Source of the DNA: Leptolyngbya sp. BC1307 | Lineage (GTDB): Bacteria; Cyanobacteriota; Cyanobacteriia; Phormidesmidales; Phormidesmidaceae | Length of the DNA: 64,000 nucleotides | NCBI RefSeq assembly: GCF_002286735.1 | Contig: NZ_NRTA01000007.1 | Span: 80,133-144,132 of the forward strand | Direction of reading: 5' to 3' | Shown: positions 63,905 through 64,000 of the stretch, piece after piece | How positions within the stretch are numbered: the stretch's first letter is position 1 | Layout: every line of letters begins with the position of its first letter | Position numbers and translations under genes: made by a program | Notes under the pieces: model-generated | The model's database searches: none | What the model was told of the DNA's origin: nothing | What the model saw: the letters and a program-made list of their open reading frames with translations, nothing else

Positions 63905-64000
63905 ATGACTATAGCAATGGGACAAGCGCCCGCCGGGCGGGGACGGTTTGACGTTCTCGACGACTGGCTAAAGCGCGACCGATTTGTCTTTATCGGCTGG
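63905..64000 (+). CDS. psbD: Photosystem II D2 protein, N-terminus only
   Basis: The first 32 codons encode [20 protein letters not shown], the conserved stromal start of D2, the reaction-centre protein that pairs with D1. The gene runs out of the window. GGAG 8 bases upstream supports the ATG at 63905. In cyanobacteria psbC usually follows and overlaps psbD. Confidence 0.95.
   Translation, partial: MTIAMGQAPAGRGRFDVLDDWLKRDRFVFIGW

Overview
The window is a stretch of a cyanobacterial chromosome. It encodes Form IB Rubisco with its chaperone and an activase (rbcL, rbcX, rbcS, rca), PsaD of photosystem I, the 5' end of psbD, Mg-protoporphyrin methyltransferase, heme oxygenase, a tocopherol-type methyltransferase and the response regulator RpaA. 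The HIP1 octamer (GCGATCGC) recurs in and between genes, a cyanobacterial genome signature. The Rubisco large subunit and the mix of lineage-restricted families (DUF760, DUF2470, DUF3747-SLH, UPF0367) suit a Leptolyngbya-like lineage, but the genus cannot be fixed from this sequence. Gene density is ordinary. I see no prophage, insertion sequence, rRNA or CRISPR array, and one tRNA gene.

Layout. 1-6.2 kb: an edge-truncated PAS-GAF sensor, lepA, then UDP-xylose synthase and UDP-glucose dehydrogenase (consecutive steps of nucleotide-sugar supply). 6.2-15.9 kb: YbjN-like protein, GTPase, miaA, gyrB, heme oxygenase, FMN reductase, KtrB and a methyltransferase. 16-25.4 kb: SLH surface protein, pentapeptide-repeat protein, DUF2470, ferredoxin, DUF760, mutY, trpE, psaD and a DICT-GAF histidine kinase. 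25.6-34.7 kb: ammonium transporter with a double NtcA promoter, purE, nagA, a shortened DUF29 protein, then a co-directional run chlM / two small membrane proteins / egtC / egtB / egtD for ergothioneine. 34.8-35.7 kb: an MNT-HEPN toxin-antitoxin pair preceded by a broken antitoxin-like frame. 35.8-48.3 kb: thylakoid and lipoprotein genes, ychF, ispH, an LCP cell-wall ligase, manC, an ABC exporter, an SDR and a SpoIID-like protein. 48.3-50.7 kb: an accessory pocket with a Doc toxin-antitoxin pair, EcsC and ExoD. 50.8-64 kb: ahcY, panB, a seven-bladed periplasmic propeller, the Rubisco locus, rpaA, tRNA-Asn, a NYN nuclease, an orphan ECF ATPase, UPF0367 and the start of psbD.

Functional themes. 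Carbon fixation is grouped: large subunit, chaperone, small subunit and an SSUL-tailed activase lie within 5 kb on one strand. Light and nitrogen regulation can be read in the DNA: a near-consensus HLR1 (RpaB-type) site lies upstream of psbD and two perfect NtcA boxes lie upstream of amt. Envelope and polysaccharide functions (UXS, Ugd, ManC, LCP, ExoD, SLH, SpoIID) are scattered through the window.

The least expected structural feature is a set of short tandem duplications. At least a dozen unrelated 10-17 bp units are repeated two or three times head to tail, nearly all in gene spacers and several at or just after a stop codon. I did not find a candidate for a wholly new multi-gene system. 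The best leads are this duplication pattern, the Rubisco/activase neighbourhood with its unknown membrane protein, the chlorophyll-ergothioneine run, the MutY protein with a near-complete Nudix motif, and the broken antitoxin in front of the MNT-HEPN pair.
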